A DNA stretch of 64,000 nt from Arachis hypogaea (GCF_003086295.3 NC_092048.1:1617001-1681000); one strand, 5' to 3'. Shown: positions 1 to 12,552, counted from the first letter of the stretch. Notes: generated by a model from the sequence alone, not told the origin. Program-made: numbers and translations.

Positions 1-126
1 GCTAAGATATTTGAAAATTTACGTTCATAAAATTAATCCAATTTTAATTATATATAATAGATAAATATATTATTGTTACTTTATACTTTTTAAGTAGGTA
101 AGAATAATTAATTTTAAAAATCATAC

Positions 127-2027
127 CATTAGGATTGCTTTGAGATTATCATTGGAGAGGTGAAAGTCATGATGAACACCATCCTCTTGAACTTGAAGCA
201 GTAAATCAACAAAGTCTTTCTTATCATCATCATTTCCTTTCTTAATCATTCTCCTATGTTCTTCAAGTACCTTATCATAGAAACAATCTAATGCATGAAA
301 AGTGGCCTTGAATTCTTGTATTTGGCCAGTGAGAAAATCAAGCCAACCCAAGAAAGGGAAGAAATCTCCCACACTAAAAGCAGCCAATTCTCTCATCATC
401 TTCCTTCCAAGCTCTCCAAAGCTGCTATTACCATCTGGATTATCATACTTTTGTCCAAGAACACATCTTGACACTATGTTGTTTGATGTTGCAATTATCA
501 ACTCACTAAGGTTCACACATGACTCTTTGTTGCTTCCACATGTTTCACGTATGCTATCAACCTATGTATATATATGTTACATTGATATGCATACCGTTAT
601 TAAATTATAAAAAAAATAATCTTTAAAATATGGGAATGACTCAGATAAAAACACCTAAAACGTCTTTTTTAAAAATATTTTTTGGTAATTAAAATTTAAT
701 ATATATAATTAATTAAATCATGTTATTTTTGTCAAAATTAGGCTAGACAAATTGATTTAACCGAAAAAAATGGTAAATCAAATCTTGAACTGGTCTAAAT
801 TAATATTATTTTTTTTTATAAAAAATGACTACAATACTCTTATTATAGAGAATAGTTAAAATACTCTTATATATATATTAATTTTAAAAATTTTAAATTC
901 TAACCCTACAATAAAAAAATAAAGGATTAAAATTTAGGATTCTCAAAATTAATATATATAATAGAAATATTTTAATCATTTTCTATAATAGGGTATTGTA
1001 GTCATTTTCTATAAAAAATAATATTAATTTAGACCAGTTCAAGATTTAATTCACCATTTTTCGGTCAAATCAATTTGTCTAGCCTAATTTTAAAAAAAAT
1101 AACACGATTTAGTCGATTGTATGTGTTAAAATTTAATTATTAAAAAATATCTTTATAAAAAGACGTTTTCAACGTCTTTATCTAAGTAGCTCCCTTAAAA
1201 TATATTATGTTCTGAACGGTCACATATCATTTGATGGTCAATTAAGACAGGCCACCTAATCATATGTGGCCGCTTAAGATAAGACAATTAGCCATGTGTG
1301 ACAAAAAATGATAATATAATATTTAAAAAAAATGGTATATAGATATTTTTTTCTATTTTATCTTAAATTCTTGAAATACGAAAGCTATAAATATAGTATA
1401 TATTCATTCGAAAAATATAAATGCAAAAACTTGAGTAGTAGATAATTTTAAAGTATTTTGTTATGCAATCTCATCATAGCTACTAACCAATTCGGCAACC
1501 TCCTCTTCACGAATGGATTGAAAGGATCGCACCCTTTTAAGGCTTAGAAGCTCAAGAACACAAATCTTTCTTTTCTGTCTCCACTCATCACCATAGGGTG
1601 CAAAAGCAACATCCTTACATCCATACATAATGATTCTCTCGGATGTTGTTTGGGGCCTGTTGGAGAAAACAACATCATGGTTTTTGATGATTTCTTTGGC
1701 CACATCAACCGAAGAAACAACAATGGCTGGTGTTTGTCCAAGTTGAAGAGACATGAGAGGGCCATGCTTCTTTGAGAGTTCATGGAAGGAACGGTGTGGC
1801 AATGTTCCTAGTTGATGAAGGTTTCCAATGAATGGTAGCTTTGGTGGTGATGGTGGAAGATTATTGGATTTTCGTCCTTTTTTTGTTATTGTGAAATTAA
1901 GCACAAGAAAGATGCTTATGAAGCCAAAAATGGCTAAGTAGTAAAGGGTTGAGTAGTAATCTTGCTCATAATAATAATAATAAGAGGAATATTGTTTTAG
2001 TATTGATTGAAGTTGTAGAAAAGCCAT
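127..2027 (-). CDS. P450-1: CYP71-type cytochrome P450, 3' part outside window
   Basis: Two exons are visible: exon 1 at 1488-2027 (180 codons) and exon 2 at 127-561 (145 codons). Both introns are phase 0 with GT-AG borders, and the heme-binding exon 3 lies beyond position 1. The product is expected to be an ER-anchored heme monooxygenase using NADPH-P450 reductase; its substrate is unknown. Visible features are a hydrophobic anchor at about residues 26-47, the proline hinge LPPSPPKLP at about 57-65, and the helix-C motif WRQKRK. A Tyr run near residues 16-20 is encoded by a TAT trinucleotide repeat. The start was chosen by alignment with P450-2 and P450-5; a TATA box lies about 75 nt upstream. 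No stop or frameshift is seen in the visible exons. Intron 1 carries a 563-bp MITE. The family call is firm; the subfamily is not assignable. Confidence 0.9.
632..1194. mobile_element. 563-bp foldback MITE (family E, copy 1), Mutator-type
   Basis: Long imperfect inverted repeat inside intron 1 of P450-1. The ends read GGGAATGACTCAGATAAA and, on the other strand, GGGAGCTACTTAGATAAA. It is flanked by an exact 9-bp target duplication TTAAAATAT at 623-631 and 1195-1203, which fits the Mutator superfamily. There is no coding capacity. A second copy sits in intron 1 of P450-4. Confidence 0.85.
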
Positions 2028-2100
2028 TCTTCTTTGTTTTTTTGTGGTTGTTTGGTAATATGTGTAAAATTTAATGAATGGAGAGAATATCTAAATGTAG

Positions 2101-2109
2101 TATTTATAG
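2101..2109 (-). promoter_or_regulatory. TATA box of P450-1
   Basis: On the minus strand the sequence reads CTATAAATA about 75 nt upstream of the start codon. The same sequence is found at the same relative distance upstream of P450-2, which supports a conserved core promoter. Confidence 0.55.
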
Positions 2110-2819
2110 ACACCATCATGCACATTCTTAACAAATAATAAAATATTTATTTACTTTTATATATATTATTTGCTAAAGATATAAAAAAAATGTAATAAAC
2201 GTTTTTGCAATGACACTTTAGTTATAACTTTTTTAATTAGGGTACAAATAGTGACACATATGGTAAAACAAGAGGCGAAGAGTATAGAAGTATTTTAAAT
2301 ATTTTACTAAATCACTTCTTCCAAAAATTTAAGTTAATAAAAAAATACATAAATAATTATATTTTTAATATATTTATTTATACAAGAGTTTTTTTTAGAA
2401 TTTATGTATTTTTTTGTATATAGACTTTTTTTTATTTGTTTTATATTCATTTTTTGTACATCAATAATAAGAATTAAGTTCTAGATATATAGGTAATAGA
2501 AGTATTGATATTAAATTATAAAATTACCTTTTATAAAAATTTAAATTGATAAAAAATATATAAATAATTATATATATCTGTATTAAAGTAATTGACTGTA
2601 TATATAAATGTATGAATAATGGAAACTTCATCACCAACACTAGTTCAACTTAGATTTTTCTTCTTTCTTATTATATATGTTGTTTTGTCTAATCTTTGGT
2701 TTTTACCATTTTTAATCCTTGCGTGTCCTATATTAAGAAGCACTTTTTCCGTTTTGATTCCGTTGAAATGAAATAAAATATTTTCCTTTGTGGAAAAAAA
2801 AATAGAAAAATGTTATACG
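2110..2819. other. AT-rich intergenic stretch
   Basis: Upstream region of P450-1 up to the LTR element. I see no gene, no clear repeat boundary and no convincing regulatory motif beyond the TATA box. Confidence 0.5.
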
Positions 2820-3767
2820 TGTTAGAGTATAATTAGAATCAATTATATTAATTAGTATTATTTAACATATCTGAATATTTATTATAGAATATTGCGTTTT
2901 TATTATTTCGATTCTCTTAGCACCTATAAATCTCTTTTTATATTGTATCATTCTACACAACTTGAATACTCACAAACATTTTTTTTATTGCTCTCTCTTC
3001 CTTTTCTAACTTAGTATCAAAGCCAAGGTATCCTCCTCAAGGAGGATAAGTTGATTTTCTTCTGGTGAAATCACCATACTTTTCATACTTTTCACCAATT
3101 AGCTCATCCATTACTTATCTATTCTCATGGAAAAACCATATGTTTTTCGTCACCTTCCGATAGTTTGTTATCTCTTCGCACTTTGTCACCTTTTAACAGT
3201 TTTCTGGCAGTTCGCCATCTTTTCAGCAGTTTTTTTGTAGTTGGCCACTCTTGCAGCAGTTCCGTTTGCGTTCTCTTCGGGTAGTTTCGTCTGCACTTCC
3301 TTCCGACAGTTCTGTCTGCGTTTCCTTATGCCAGTTCTGTCTGAGTTTCTTTATGGCAGTTCCGTCTGCGCTTCCTTTCGGCAGTTTCGTCTGTGCTTCC
3401 TTTCGGCAGTTTTGTTTGCGCTTCCTTCCGGCAGTTTCGTCTGCGCTTCCTTCCGATAGTTCTGTCTGCGCTTTCTTCAGGCAGTTCCGTTTACAACCGT
3501 TCTATTAGTTTATGCATTTTTTTATTTAGTTGTTTTAAATAAGTTTTAAACTCAAGTTGTCACTTGAGTTTGAGGAGGGATGTTAGAGTATAATTAGGAT
3601 CAATTAGATTAATTAACATTATTTAACATATCTGAATATTTATTATAGGATATTGCGTCTTTATAATTTCGATTCTCTTAGCACCTATAAATCCTCTTTT
3701 ATATTGTATCATTCTACACAACTTGAATACTCACAAACATTTTCTCTATTGTTCTTCTCTCCTTTCT

Positions 3768-3771
<4 letters not shown>
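2820..3771 (+). mobile_element. TRIM-type non-autonomous LTR retrotransposon
   Basis: Two direct LTRs of 191 bp (2820-3010 and 3581-3771) start with TGTTAGAGTATAATTAG; the second ends in CTAACA. Directly after the first LTR is TTAGTATCAAAGCC, a degenerate primer-binding site resembling the initiator tRNA-Met complement TGGTATCAGAGCC. Directly before the second LTR is the polypurine tract TTGAGGAGGGA. The internal part is only about 570 bp and codes for nothing recognisable. The LTRs carry a TATA-like CTATAAAT and differ from each other at roughly a dozen positions. No matching 5-bp target duplication is visible; the right flank is a (TA)n tract that may have erased it. Confidence 0.85.
3259..3496 (+). 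repeat. 25-bp minisatellite inside the TRIM element
   Basis: Nine full units and one partial unit of 25 bp, with consensus near GTTTCGTCTGCGCTTCCTTC followed by CGGCA. The open frames over this tract are by-products of the repeat and not a gene. Confidence 0.9.

Positions 3772-3821
<50 letters not shown>
3771..3821. repeat. (TA)n microsatellite
   Basis: About 25 TA units directly abutting the right LTR end of the TRIM element. Confidence 0.95.
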
Positions 3822-3824
<3 letters not shown>

Positions 3825-4419
3825 TTTGTTTTTTATTAAAAATAATTAATAAAAATAATAAAATATTTACTTTTTATATGCTAAGAAAATAAAAAATATT
3901 TATATAAAAAATAATACAAACATCCTTTCTCATATAAAATATCATAATTATTATTAGTTACTTAGTGTTGAACTGAGAAAGGTGAAAGTGCATACGAAAG
4001 CTAAGAAAGAAAAAATAAGAGTTGCGTCTAGGCCATGCTTTCGAATTTTAAAATGGAAATGACCTCGTCATGTCTATATTTTTTATCTTTTTTTCGGACG
4101 GACGTGGTGTGCCCATGCATATATATCACCATTGATAATAAATTATTTACTTTAGCTAGAAACATGAAAGTTTTTTTTAAAAAACGTGAAAATTATTACT
4201 AATGAAAAAATATATATCTAGACTTGATGAGGTGAATGTCTGTCATCATATGAGAAAATCCTTATCCATAAAGCAATGACACATAAATTAATCAAGCTAC
4301 TAATTAAGTATAGGCAGGTGGAAAATGAGGCCGTGAATTTCAATTTAACATTGCATTAATGCATTAAGCTGATGTATTTCAGGATAGTGAATTTGTCAGA
4401 GATATAATTATTTATATAA
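3822..4419. other. AT-rich intergenic stretch
   Basis: No gene or clearly bounded repeat is seen here. Confidence 0.5.
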
Positions 4420-4761
4420 TTTTATATTTTATATTTTTTAAATTTAACAAATGTTTTAAAAATATTTTTAAATTTTATTTTATTTTAAAAATTTTTTTAT
4501 TTGTATTAAATATATTTTTGATAATTAAATTTTTTAAAAATTAAGATCAATTTAATAATAATGTATGAAAATTATATTTGATTTATTTATTTTAAAGGTT
4601 GTTCTTGTAAAATTATTGTCGAATTGGTCCTAAATTAGCTATCAATGATATATTTGATGCAAATAAAAAAATTTCTAAGACAAAATTAAAATAAAATAAA
4701 ATTTAAGAGTAATTTTAAAATGTTTGTCATATTTTAAGAAGAAAAATATACTTTACTCTTT
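4420..4761. mobile_element. Family A MITE, strongly diverged copy
   Basis: Aligns by eye with the 370-bp element at 15388-15757: central inverted segments about a missing 'accaatt...aataatgcatg' core, and a right end reading AAATATACTTTACTC. The left end is eroded and no target duplication is recognisable. Confidence 0.6.
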
Positions 4762-5043
4762 TTTTAATTAGTTAAATTTTTAAAAAATAATAATTTCATA
4801 ATGTAATATTAAAATTTTTTTAATTTAAAGATTTAAAATTCAATATTTGTTACTAGAAAAAATTCAGGATAAAGAAGATAAAATGAGAACAAGATAACTT
4901 ACTCAAAAATTCATACAAATCTAAACAAAAAAAAAAATTTGTATGAAAGGAGTGTTAGAAATATAATTAATTATTTATACACGTCCTTTTAATTTATCAA
5001 TTTATATTTTTGAGAGAAATGATTTTATGACCTGATTTAAATA

Positions 5044-5312
5044 GGGTAAAGTATATTTTTTGTCTATTGCGCAAAATTTGTTAAAAGTTTCAAAAATAAT
5101 CCCAATTTTTTTTATTTTAATTTTGTCTCAAAGATTTTCTATTTGTATTAAATATTCTCTTGCCGACTAATCTTTCAAAAAATTGATGACCAATTCAACA
5201 ATAATTTTACAAGAACAACTTTCAACACAAGTATATCAGACATAATTGTCATGTATTATTGTTGGATTGGTCCTAAAATTTTTAAAAATTTAGCTGTTAG
5301 GAGTATATTCAG
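5044..5312. mobile_element. Family A MITE, truncated copy
   Basis: The left terminus AGGGTAAAGTATATTTTTTG and the next 260 bp match the family. Homology stops abruptly at about 5312, where a different repeat begins. Confidence 0.7.
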
Positions 5313-5540
5313 TCGCTAAATCGGTCGTTAATTTGCAACCAGTATTTCGGCCTTTAATTTGCAACCAATATTTCGGTCGCTAAATCAGTCGCTAATTTAC
5401 GACTAGCATTTCAGTCTCTAATTCAGTCACTAAGTGGAGATCTGTATTTTAGTAACCGATATTTCAGTCGCTAAATTGGTTGCTAATTAGCAACCAAGCA
5501 TTTTAGTGACCATTTCTATGGCTGATCCTAATTCTTTACT
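5313..5540. repeat. Sub-terminal-like short repeats of an unknown DNA transposon
   Basis: Repeated short motifs such as TCGGTCGCTAA, GCAACCA and TATTTCGG in both orientations resemble the sub-terminal repeats of CACTA-type elements. The element ends were not found. It abuts a truncated MITE and may have inserted into it. Confidence 0.4.
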
Positions 5541-6255
5541 AAATTTTTGCATCTAGGCTATCAAATATTGAAAAAATATTAACACAAAATTTACACCTTA
5601 ACACATAACAGCCAACCTATAACAAATATATCTCAAATAACATAACACACTTAAACAATAACCAAAATAATTCATCAATTCAATATTATAGACAACAATA
5701 ATAATAAATAAACAACACTCTCAAATTATTAATTATATCATTTAAAGTTTATTAACTAACTAATATCACAACTACAATAAGATAATCACTCTTTAAACGT
5801 ACGGTCATCATCTTATGACGATGAACGAACCATTCTTCAGCTGACCTCTGTACATCTGAGACACAAAATAAAAACACATTATTTTAGAATGAAACAAATT
5901 ACTTCATTCTCAATGATGAGAAGTAGTTGAATCTTTCTGATCAAATAGTTTTCCTGATAAAGGCTACATAGCATAACAACAAAAGATAGAACACTAGAAC
6001 TCCTTAGACTATATATCATGAAAAATTGATCTGTGGAGTTATTTGAAAGATACAACATATTCATCATTCATTCATTCATTCATTCTAGATAATGCTTCAT
6101 TTGCTCTTTTGTGAAGTGATTCATCGCATAATCACTTTGTCATAACCTTACATTTTCATACAACAGCATGCAAAATCAAAACATTTCATTGAAGTTAGCA
6201 CTTGAAAGAATACAAACAACAAAAATACAAAGGAGTTTCTAATCAGTTAAGGATT
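5541..6255. other. Intergenic stretch
   Basis: AT-rich; contains a short (ATTC)n run near 6064-6083. No gene is recognised. Confidence 0.5.
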
Positions 6256-6261
6256 TCATCT

Positions 6262-6600
6262 ATTGAAAAAAAAAAATACAAACAATAATAACAACAAAGC
6301 CTTGTCCCACTAAGTGGGGTCAGCTACATAAATCAAACGACGCTATTGTGCTCTGTCATGTATCATGTCTACAGAGAGACCGTTTATATGTAGATCTCAT
6401 TTGACCACTTCATGGATGGTCTTCTTAGGTCTTTCTCTACCTTTTTCTCCTTGACCATCTTCCATCTCATCCACCCTCCTGACTGGATGTTCTATCGATC
6501 TTTTTCTCACATGTCCAAACCACCTGAGACGCAATTCAACCATCTTTTTCACAATGGGTGCTATTCCAACTCTCTCCCTTATATCTTCTGAAAAAAAATA
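6262..6600 (-). mobile_element. 5'-truncated RTE-type LINE, 3' end
   Basis: On the minus strand the segment encodes the C-terminal RTE motif LRWFGHVRKR...PVRRVDEM, then a stop. A 3' tail follows that contains CCCACTTAGTGGGACAAGGC and ends in a TTG/TTA-rich run and a homopolymer. Only the terminal ~340 bp remain, as is usual for dead-on-arrival insertions. A shorter copy of the same tail lies at 23526-23660. Confidence 0.75.
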
Positions 6601-7440
6601 AAGAATGAAAAAAGAAACATATGATTTGTATTCAACAATAAATAAGTAGTAGTATTATTATCTCTTGTTGAACCAATTTTGAATGCATAACGATTTCACA
6701 ACGGTTTAAGTGGCATTATTATTTAAGAGAAATTCAATTCAAAACAGAAAGTCAATTTAATTCACTATAAGAATGAACAGAAAGTCTTGATCATATTGTA
6801 ACAGCCACAATGGATGGTTTCATTGGTTAACATTGCTAATGAACTTAGTTCAATGGAGAAGTCTCACTTTGTTCATGCAAGGAATATTTTTTCCATGATA
6901 TGGAGGATCAAGCTTCTCTCTTCTATGATTGAAGAGATTTAATTAACATGTTGTCCAATTCCTAAGAGCAAGGTTACTTCATCGTCACGAAATTATTTTA
7001 CAACAGCAAATCACAAACAATTCAATTCATAATTACATATTCAATGAGAACACTAGAACAGGGCTACAGGACTAAGGTTGACTCCTTCAACTTAACTACA
7101 AAATTTTTTCTATAAACAGAACATAATTCGTATACTAGAATGGATTTTCTTTTATTTTCTCATCACCATTTCATTTTAAAATTTATCTTCTACAATTGAG
7201 TTTTTCTTTTACACGATATTAGAAGGCTCAAATAAGTAGCATTTTTCATGGAGTCTTACTGAATCACACATTTTTAGTTGCTCAGTTCAACATACTACTA
7301 AACTTGGAGAACAGAAGATGAATAACAATGAGAATTAGCACCACCAAAAATCTCCATATTCCCATATTGGAAGCTGAATTCCCTAAAATCAGCAACTTCA
7401 CATTTACAATGATAAATTAAAAATAAATTGAACATAAATC
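6601..7440. other. Intergenic stretch
   Basis: AT-rich, without open frames of note or recognisable repeats. Confidence 0.5.
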
Positions 7441-7735
7441 AAATGTAAAGACAATTTTATTCTAAAAGTTTTCGAATTGCATCAATATACTCTTGACGGT
7501 TAATTAAAAAAAATCAATTTAATAATAATTTTACAAGAACAATCTTCAATATAAACAAATTAAATTAGACATAGTTGTTATACATTATTATTGAATTGGT
7601 ACTAAACTTTTTGAAAATTTAGCTGTTAAGGATATATTTAATACAAAATGAATTGAAAACTTCAGGGACAAAATAAAACTTAAAAATATTTTTAAAATTT
7701 TTGACAAATTTAAGAAATATATATATGATTTACTT
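7441..7735. mobile_element. Family A MITE, partial copy
   Basis: Matches the central and right parts of the 370-bp family A element (motifs CTCTTGACGGTTAATT and AAACTTCAGGGACAAAATAA). The outer left terminus is lost. It lies about 230 bp downstream of the P450-2 stop codon. Confidence 0.6.
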
Positions 7736-7794
7736 TTTTTTAAATGTTATTTCTACAAAATAAATTCACAAATAATACTCAAAATGATCTCATG

Positions 7795-7796
<2 letters not shown>

Positions 7797-7826
<30 letters not shown>
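7797..7826. repeat. (TA)n microsatellite
   Basis: About 15 TA units downstream of P450-2. Confidence 0.9.
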
Positions 7827-7828
<2 letters not shown>

Positions 7829-7961
7829 TTGTACAAGAAGAAAACCAAACCTAGCACACCCAACTAACACACTTCATATTTCATCAATCTTTAATTTCAA
7901 TCATTAATTTGTAAATAACATTCATATCACATTAATTGGTTACCTAGCATAACCCTATCTC

Positions 7962-10728
7962 TTAATGTATAATATATAATGTAGGTTCAAGATATAGTGG
8001 CACTTTCTTAGTTACAGTGAGCCCATAAGTCTCACCCATGTCAATATCTTGCATATTCACACCTACACTATTATTAGGTAGTTTCCAATTAAACCAATAT
8101 AGGAGATTAGCAAGAATGAATTCAGTAGAAGCAAGTCCAAATGAAATTCCAGCACATCCTCTTCTTCCAAAACCAAAGGGGATATAATGAAAATCTTGTC
8201 TTAGAAAATCAACTTGGTTTTCCTCAAATCTTTCAGGAATGAACTCTTCAGGGTTCTTCCAAATTTTTGGGTCCCTTTGAATTGCCCATGCATTTATAAA
8301 TACTCTTGTTTTTGATGGAATATCAAACCCTTTTAGCCTCACATCACTTAGGGTTTCTCTAGGTGTTATGAAAGGAGCTGGTGGATGCAACCTTAAAGTC
8401 TCTTTTATTACACATTTTAGGTACTCCATTTGATTAACATCAATTTCATCTATTTTTGATTTGCACCCAACAACTTTTCTTACTTCTTCTTGAACTTTCT
8501 TCATGGTGTTTGGATTCTTAATCAGTTCTGCTAATGTCCATTCCAAAAGTGTTGAAGTAGTGTCACTCGCTCCAGCAAACATGTCCTTCATGAAATTACA
8601 AAAACACAAAATAATTGATTAATGTTTTGATAGTTAGTGTTTATAATTTTTAGGAGAGATATAATTATTTACGTATTTTTATTTATTTATTTAGTTATTG
8701 AGATAAGTAATTTTATGATATTGTATCAGAATTTTTATGACCCAAAGGTATAAAGTTCAATTTTTGTTGAACCCAAAGAAAAAGAATTTAGCATAAGATA
8801 AATTATTAAAAAGAAAAAAAAATTATGTAAAAATTTACACAAACATAAAAGAGGCACTTATGTAAATGAGTATATTAGAAACATAACTATTTATATATCT
8901 TCTCTTATCAGCTTAAATTTTTAAGAAAAATAATTTCATGACAATTCTAAATCTTAGCGACCTGATTAAATTATTGAGTTATTGAACCATTGGTTTAATG
9001 ATGGGTCATTGGTATGATCATTAGCTCAAAAATAATTAAATAAATATATAAATTATAATAATATTCAAAATTTAAATATATGAAATATAATTTATTTTAA
9101 TATTTATGTATTATAGTATATATATAGTAGAAATGGTAGTATATATATAAAATAAAAAATAAATAAGAAAAAATTGAGAGAAACTAACCACTAAGATTGC
9201 TTTGAGATTATCATTGGTGAGTTGAAAGTCATGCACACCATCTTTTTGAACTTGGAGTAGTATATCAACAAAATCCATCTTGTCTAATTGACCCTTTTTA
9301 ACATCCTCTTTCTTCATCATTTTCCTCTTATGTTCTTCAATCACCTTATCAAAGAAAGCATCTAATGCATGAAAAGTGGCCTTGAATTCTTGTATTTGGC
9401 CAGTGAGAAAATCAAGCCAACCCAATAAAGGGAAGAAATCTCCCACACTAAAAGCAGCCAATTCTCTCATCATCTTCCTTCCAAGCTCTCCAAAGCTGCT
9501 ATTACCATCTGGATTATCATACTTTTGTCCAAGAACACATCTTGACACTATGTTGTTTGATGTTGCAATTATCAACTCACTAATATTTATAGAAAATCCT
9601 TTCCTTGCACGTATGATATCAACCTATATAACAAGTATTAGATACAATATGTTTTATGCTAAAAAAATTTTCTTTCAAAGGTATTAAGATCGAATTTTAA
9701 ATCTTTTTGTAATAGAAATTTTAATGGTGAAAATTCATGTAAAGTCGACTTCACGTGAAGTTGATATCTGAGAATCGTTAGATGAAAATTTAGTCAAATC
9801 AGTCAAATAATCTAACGGCTCTCAAATATCAACTTCACGTAAAATTCACTCCACCTGAGTTTCCACCAATTTTAATACTATATTATAAAACTACTTTTAC
9901 AAAATTTAAATTGATATTAAAATATGTATAAATTATTATATCTCAAACATAAATATAAATATATAAAAAGTTATTGAATAAGTAGAGAATATTAACTATT
10001 ATGGACAAAATTAAATTCTAGTTTTTCATCTTAAATTTTTTAAATATAATTAGTCGTCCTAGCATACAAGATACTCGGGAAAAATTAAATTTCTAGACTG
10101 AGTTATATATAATTAAAAAAATCTTATAAAAAAATAATAACTAAAAAAAAAGATATAAATGCAAATCCAAAGCATGATTAACATATATTAAAAGTATTTG
10201 TAAATCATAGGTACCAACCAATTCCATAACCTCTTCTTCACGAATGTATTTGAAAGACTTCACTCTTTTGAGGCTTAAAAGTTCGAGAACACAAATCTTT
10301 TTTTTCTGTCTCCACTCTTCACCATAGGGTGCGAAAACAACGTCAGAGCATCCATAGAGAATGATTTTTCCAGATGTTGTTTGGGGCTTGTTGGAGAAAG
10401 CAACATCATGTTTCTTGATGATTTCTTCGGCCACCTCGACCGAAGAAACCACAATGGCTGGTGTTTGTCCCAATTGAAGGAACATGAGAGGGCCATGCTT
10501 CTTTGAGAGTTCATGGAAGGATCGGTGTGGCAGTGTTCCAAATTGATGAAGGTTTCCAATGAAAGGTAGCTTTGGTGGTGATGGTGGAAGATTTTTATTA
10601 TTATTTGGCTTGTAATTTCTTCTTGTGAGCTTAAGCAATAGAAAGATGCTTATGAACCCTAAAATTGTTAAGTAAAGAGTTGGATTTGGCTCATAATAAT
10701 AAGCCGATTGTTTTAGTAGAAAATTCAT
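7962..10728 (-). CDS. P450-2: intact CYP71-type cytochrome P450
   Basis: Three exons, 10219-10728, 9189-9623 and 7962-8585, splice in phase 0 to a 522-residue open frame, the normal length for CYP71 enzymes. Visible features: membrane anchor about 17-33, proline hinge LPPSPPKLP about 47-55, ETLR of the K-helix at 377-380, PERF at 432-435, and the heme loop PFGFGRRGCAG with Cys459. The I-helix reads FAGASDTT; the second glycine of the usual AGxDT motif is Ala, while the Thr that assists oxygen activation is kept. Inferred role: ER-bound monooxygenase in specialised metabolism, substrate unknown. Exon 2 shares a 224-bp, one-mismatch tract with P450-1. Intron 1 holds a 142-bp MITE. The start is fixed by alignment to its paralogues. 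Confidence 0.93.
9726..9867. mobile_element. 142-bp MITE (family C, copy 1), Mutator-type
   Basis: Foldback element within intron 1 of P450-2. The inverted termini begin GGTGAAAATTCATGT and contain GACTTCACGTGAAGTTGATA. An exact 9-bp target duplication AATTTTAAT lies at 9717-9725 and 9868-9876. This is the family I recall as widespread in Arachis sequences (from memory, not searched). Confidence 0.9.
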
Positions 10729-10795
10729 TGCTGTTTAGTTTGGGTTTCTTGGTGTTCTCATATATATATATATTAATTAATTAATTATTGGGATT

Positions 10796-10804
10796 TATTT
10801 ATAG
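10796..10804 (-). promoter_or_regulatory. TATA box of P450-2
   Basis: CTATAAATA on the minus strand about 70 nt upstream of the start codon, the same sequence and spacing as upstream of P450-1. Confidence 0.55.
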
Positions 10805-12009
10805 ATAGACACCCATATTGCTTGAACACTTGAAGCAAGTCAACGAGAACAGTAGCAAAAAAAAGTCAACGAAAAAACTTTAATAACACCTCTTTATTTT
10901 AATATATATGTAATAATAAGTATTGAATTTAGCTAATATATATCTTAAAATTACATGATAAAATTATTATTAGTATAAATTTTTATTTTTTTATTTTAAT
11001 AAATATATTAAAACTTAAATTTTATATTTTTTATAATTTTTTTAATAATTTTTTGTTTGATTGGTGTATAGTATGAGACAAAACAAATATATAAAGTACA
11101 TAAGTTTCTAAAAAATCTATAATGCCCTGATCATCTACCCTTATTATTATGCAAACTTTTCATCTACCACTACCTACTTTTCTCTTCTACCACTATTCAT
11201 AACCAAAATGTAATAATCCAGATAACAAAAAATTATAATAATATCAACAACAAATTTAATAATATTAAAAAAAATCAAAGATTAATAAAAAAAGAAAAAA
11301 TAAAAAAAAAAAAAGTCGAGAAAGGGACAGAAAAAAGAGAGAATAGAGATGGAGATCAAAACATAATAGTGGACAGAAATTTCAATTCTTGCTGCTTTTG
11401 AGAGCAGAAAAATATGAATATTTTTACGAGAAATATTATATAAAAAAAAGAATGGTATATTTTAAATTTGTTACATGAGGTTCAGCATAGAAATTATTTA
11501 TCGTAAAAATTTAGTTAAGCTGAGGATGTCTCTTTTTTTTTTTGGTAAATTTTATGTAGGTTTATTTGTTTTGCTCTTCTGTTTCTTTTATGTTTAAATT
11601 CTTTTTTTAGGTTAAAAAAATTTGAATTTTAGGCTATTAAAATATATAAATTCTGATTTTATGTTATAAAATTATTTATTTTAAAAATTTAAATTGATAA
11701 GAGAAACAAGTAAATAATTATATTTTTAATTCTTTATTCTTATATTTGTTGTGATTTTTCAACTGAACAAGTCAATTCTTAATAAGTTTGTAATAACCCG
11801 CACGAAAGAAATCTTAATAATTTACCATTAAATTATGTTGGATATAATACAATTTCTCTTAAAAGAAATGAAATAAAATATTCGAAAGAGACAATATAGA
11901 TTTATTAATTGTAGAGAAGACCACATTATTATATTGAATATTAACAATGGGAATGAATTTTTGTAATGGTTGCGCATGGTCATACACTGAACATAACCGG
12001 GCCTCACTT
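10805..12009. other. Intergenic stretch upstream of P450-2
   Basis: AT-rich with several A- and T-runs. I see no gene; repeat content is likely but no boundaries could be drawn. Confidence 0.5.
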
Positions 12010-12017
12010 GTTATTAC

Positions 12018-12544
12018 TAGGGGTGGCAATGAGTAGAGTAGGGTAGGGTAGGATTTGGAGTCAACTCTAACCCTATCTGCGGGTTGAGATTTTTATATAA
12101 ACTCAACCCTATCCTATCCACGGGTTGAGAATATCTCAACCCTAACTCTATCCGCTCTTAATTCGCGGGTACCCGATTCTACTCGCGGATTGCAAAAAAA
12201 AAAAATGCAATATTATTATATAACTTGATGATAATTTAAAATAGAACTGACTTTTATGTAAAAAAAGTTTATTAAATTATCAATTAATGATCTTCTTTTA
12301 ATGACTAAGGATCTTTTGTATTTAGTGAGAAGTCTTTAGTTCAACATCTACTTAAAATATATTTTTATATAAGTATATAACATATACATATATAGGGTGC
12401 GGGTTGTCGGGTAGGACTGAGGCTCAACCCGCACCCTACCCGACCCGCACAAAAACCTTACTCGCACCCTACCCTACCCGCTGCGGATCGGGTTGGCAAC
12501 CCTACCCGACCGGGTGGGGTCGCGGGTACATATTGCCACCCCTA
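12018..12544. mobile_element. 527-bp non-autonomous hAT element
   Basis: Terminal inverted repeats TAGGGGTGGCAAT at both ends and an exact 8-bp target duplication GTTATTAC (12010-12017 and 12545-12552), diagnostic of hAT elements. Sub-terminal regions are rich in GGGTAGGG/CGGGTTGAG-like motifs. No transposase is present; the short open frame inside is low-complexity. Confidence 0.9.
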
Positions 12545-12552
12545 GTTATTAC

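Noticed and set aside
3241..3508. Open frames of 72-85 codons on the plus strand
   Set aside because: Products of the 25-bp minisatellite inside a TRIM element; the reading is repetitive and has no family match.
3771..3830. Target-site duplication of the TRIM element
   Set aside because: Left flank ATACG and right flank TATAT do not match; the (TA)n tract prevents a reliable call.
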